6,467 bases of DNA from Microcaldota archaeon. Lineage in GTDB: Archaea > Micrarchaeota > Micrarchaeia > Anstonellales > Anstonellaceae. Every line of letters begins with the position of its first letter. Position 1 is the first letter of the stretch. Positions 6,120 to 6,467 of the stretch are shown one piece after another. Position numbers and translations under genes: made by a program. The DNA lies in the NCBI GenBank assembly GCA_026414325.1, contig JAOAJF010000032.1, positions 1-6,467 on the forward strand. Direction: 5' to 3'. Below the pieces are notes generated by a model that was given only the letters and a program-made list of their open reading frames with translations, searched no databases and was not told where the DNA came from.

Positions 6120-6322
6120 AAAAAGAGAAAACAGCTAAAATAAAAAAAGCTTTTGATTAAAAATGAAAATAGAAATAGGTTGAATGTATTATATGTTAAG
6201 AATGATGATATCTTTGATAGAATTAATTAATCTTTTTGGGAGTTTTTCCACTAAAAGGTTATAAGTAGAAGCATACTTGAAAAAATAGATAGGACATTAC
6301 GAGGACCAGGAGGTATACCTTA
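6120..6322. other. Spacer between pyrB and the CRISPR array
   Basis: About 200 bp with no credible gene; the longest ATG frame here is about 20 codons. The left two thirds are very AT-rich and include the pyrB promoter region. The last 30 or so bases (about 6290-6320) are much less AT-rich and contain the perfect 10-bp palindrome AGGTATACCT at 6311-6320, three bases from the outermost repeat. A6 at 6280-6285 would be a T6 terminator for a minus-strand array transcript. This stretch is either the array's trailer flank (preferred) or, if the array is read on the plus strand, its leader. Confidence 0.5.
6135..6149 (-). promoter_or_regulatory. Possible TATA region for pyrB
   Basis: On the minus strand the region reads CTTTTTTTATTTTAG, centred about 23 nt before the pyrB ATG at 6119. 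This suits a leaderless start. The match to an archaeal TATA box is weak because the whole area is A/T-rich. Confidence 0.3.
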
Positions 6323-6351
6323 GTTCCATCCATCTCTGTATGATTTTAAAC
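6323..6351 (-). repeat. Outermost CRISPR repeat, 29 nt, one base deleted
   Basis: It matches the full repeat over its whole length except that the A after GTTC (plus strand) is missing. On the minus strand this turns the handle end ATGTGAAC into ATGGAAC. It is probably the oldest, trailer-end repeat. Confidence 0.85.
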
Positions 6352-6388
6352 GGTATCACAGAATCATCACTGATTGAACTAGTGTGCA

Positions 6389-6418
6389 GTTCACATCCAT
6401 CTCTGTATGATTTTAAAC
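6389..6418 (-). repeat. Complete CRISPR repeat, 30 nt
   Basis: This is the only full-length copy in the window and defines the unit. It is non-palindromic with little internal stem potential, so processing by a Cas6-type enzyme would need to recognise a mostly unstructured repeat. It is flanked by spacers of 37 and 39 nt. Confidence 0.9.
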
Positions 6419-6467
6419 CCTGTAATACTGTCCACCTATCCGGTTTCTCTTCTATCTGTTCACATCC

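Larger units (their letters stand above)
6323..6467 (-). CRISPR. CRISPR array edge (2 repeats plus a partial third, 2 spacers), continuing past the window
   Basis: The full repeat at 6389-6418 is 30 nt, beginning GTTCACATCC and ending TATGATTTTAAAC on the plus strand. The outer copy at 6323-6351 is 29 nt, identical except for one missing A (GTTC-CATCC). Ten bases of a third copy (GTTCACATCC) lie at 6458-6467. The spacers are 37 nt (6352-6388) and 39 nt (6419-6457) and unrelated to each other. Repeat and spacer sizes fit Class 1 (type I or III) systems. Read on the minus strand, the repeat starts GTTTAAAATC and ends ATGTGAAC, like archaeal repeats whose last 8 nt form the crRNA 5' handle (typical ATTGAAAC). 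That end is also where the outer repeat is damaged, as expected at the trailer end. Both point to minus-strand transcription with the leader to the right. No cas gene is visible. Confidence 0.93.

Noticed and set aside
6202..6264. Tiny plus-strand ORF of about 20 codons starting ATGATG between pyrB and the CRISPR array
   Set aside because: It is very short, has no ribosome site or promoter spacing, and its composition is as expected by chance in AT-rich DNA.
6120..6322. Calling this segment the CRISPR leader
   Set aside because: The AT-rich content would suit a leader, but the adjoining repeat is the damaged one and the repeat's handle-like end points the other way. The trailer interpretation is preferred, though not proven.

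Overview
This window looks like chromosome from a small, AT-rich archaeon, most plausibly a DPANN-type lineage (Woesearchaeota, Pacearchaeota or Nanoarchaeota-like). The phylum is inferred from style rather than from a marker. The supporting signs are very A/T-rich, Lys/Ile/Phe-rich proteins, tight gene packing, TATA boxes placed for leaderless transcription, no convincing Shine-Dalgarno sites, a tRNA without encoded CCA, an archaeal RecJ/GAN-like DHH nuclease, and a fragment resembling the C-terminus of an archaeal oligosaccharyltransferase.

Left part (1-2093): the last 100 codons of an AglB/STT3-like protein run off the left edge. Three bases later comes a 177-aa protein in which I see two degenerate LAGLIDADG-like halves. 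A convergent 413-aa gene follows on the minus strand, with HEAT repeats, a disordered linker and a probable C-terminal OB-fold. A TATA box about 27 nt before its ATG indicates a leaderless mRNA.

Middle (2094-3847): an AT-rich spacer of about 330 bp holds back-to-back promoters and a possible broken mini-ORF. It ends in a clean tRNA-Ala(UGC) gene with the G3-U70 identity pair. Only 22 nt after the tRNA begins a 443-aa DHH/DHHA1 phosphoesterase of the RecJ/GAN type. It has no visible promoter of its own, so a tRNA-mRNA dicistronic transcript is likely.

Right part (3844-6119, minus strand): pyrB (aspartate carbamoyltransferase, all catalytic motifs intact) is followed 5 bp downstream by a 459-aa unrecognised surface protein. 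That protein has a signal peptide, seven N-glycosylation sequons and a C-terminal membrane anchor, so it is a plausible client of the glycosylation enzyme at the left edge. Its 3' end overlaps the recJ-like gene by 4 bp, and each gene has a T-tract terminator candidate inside or next to the other.

Right edge (6323-6467): the start or end of a CRISPR array, with one 29-nt imperfect repeat, a 37-nt spacer, one full 30-nt repeat, a 39-nt spacer and 10 nt of a third repeat. Repeat sequence and the degenerate outer repeat suggest transcription on the minus strand, with the leader and any cas genes beyond the right edge. No cas gene is in the window.
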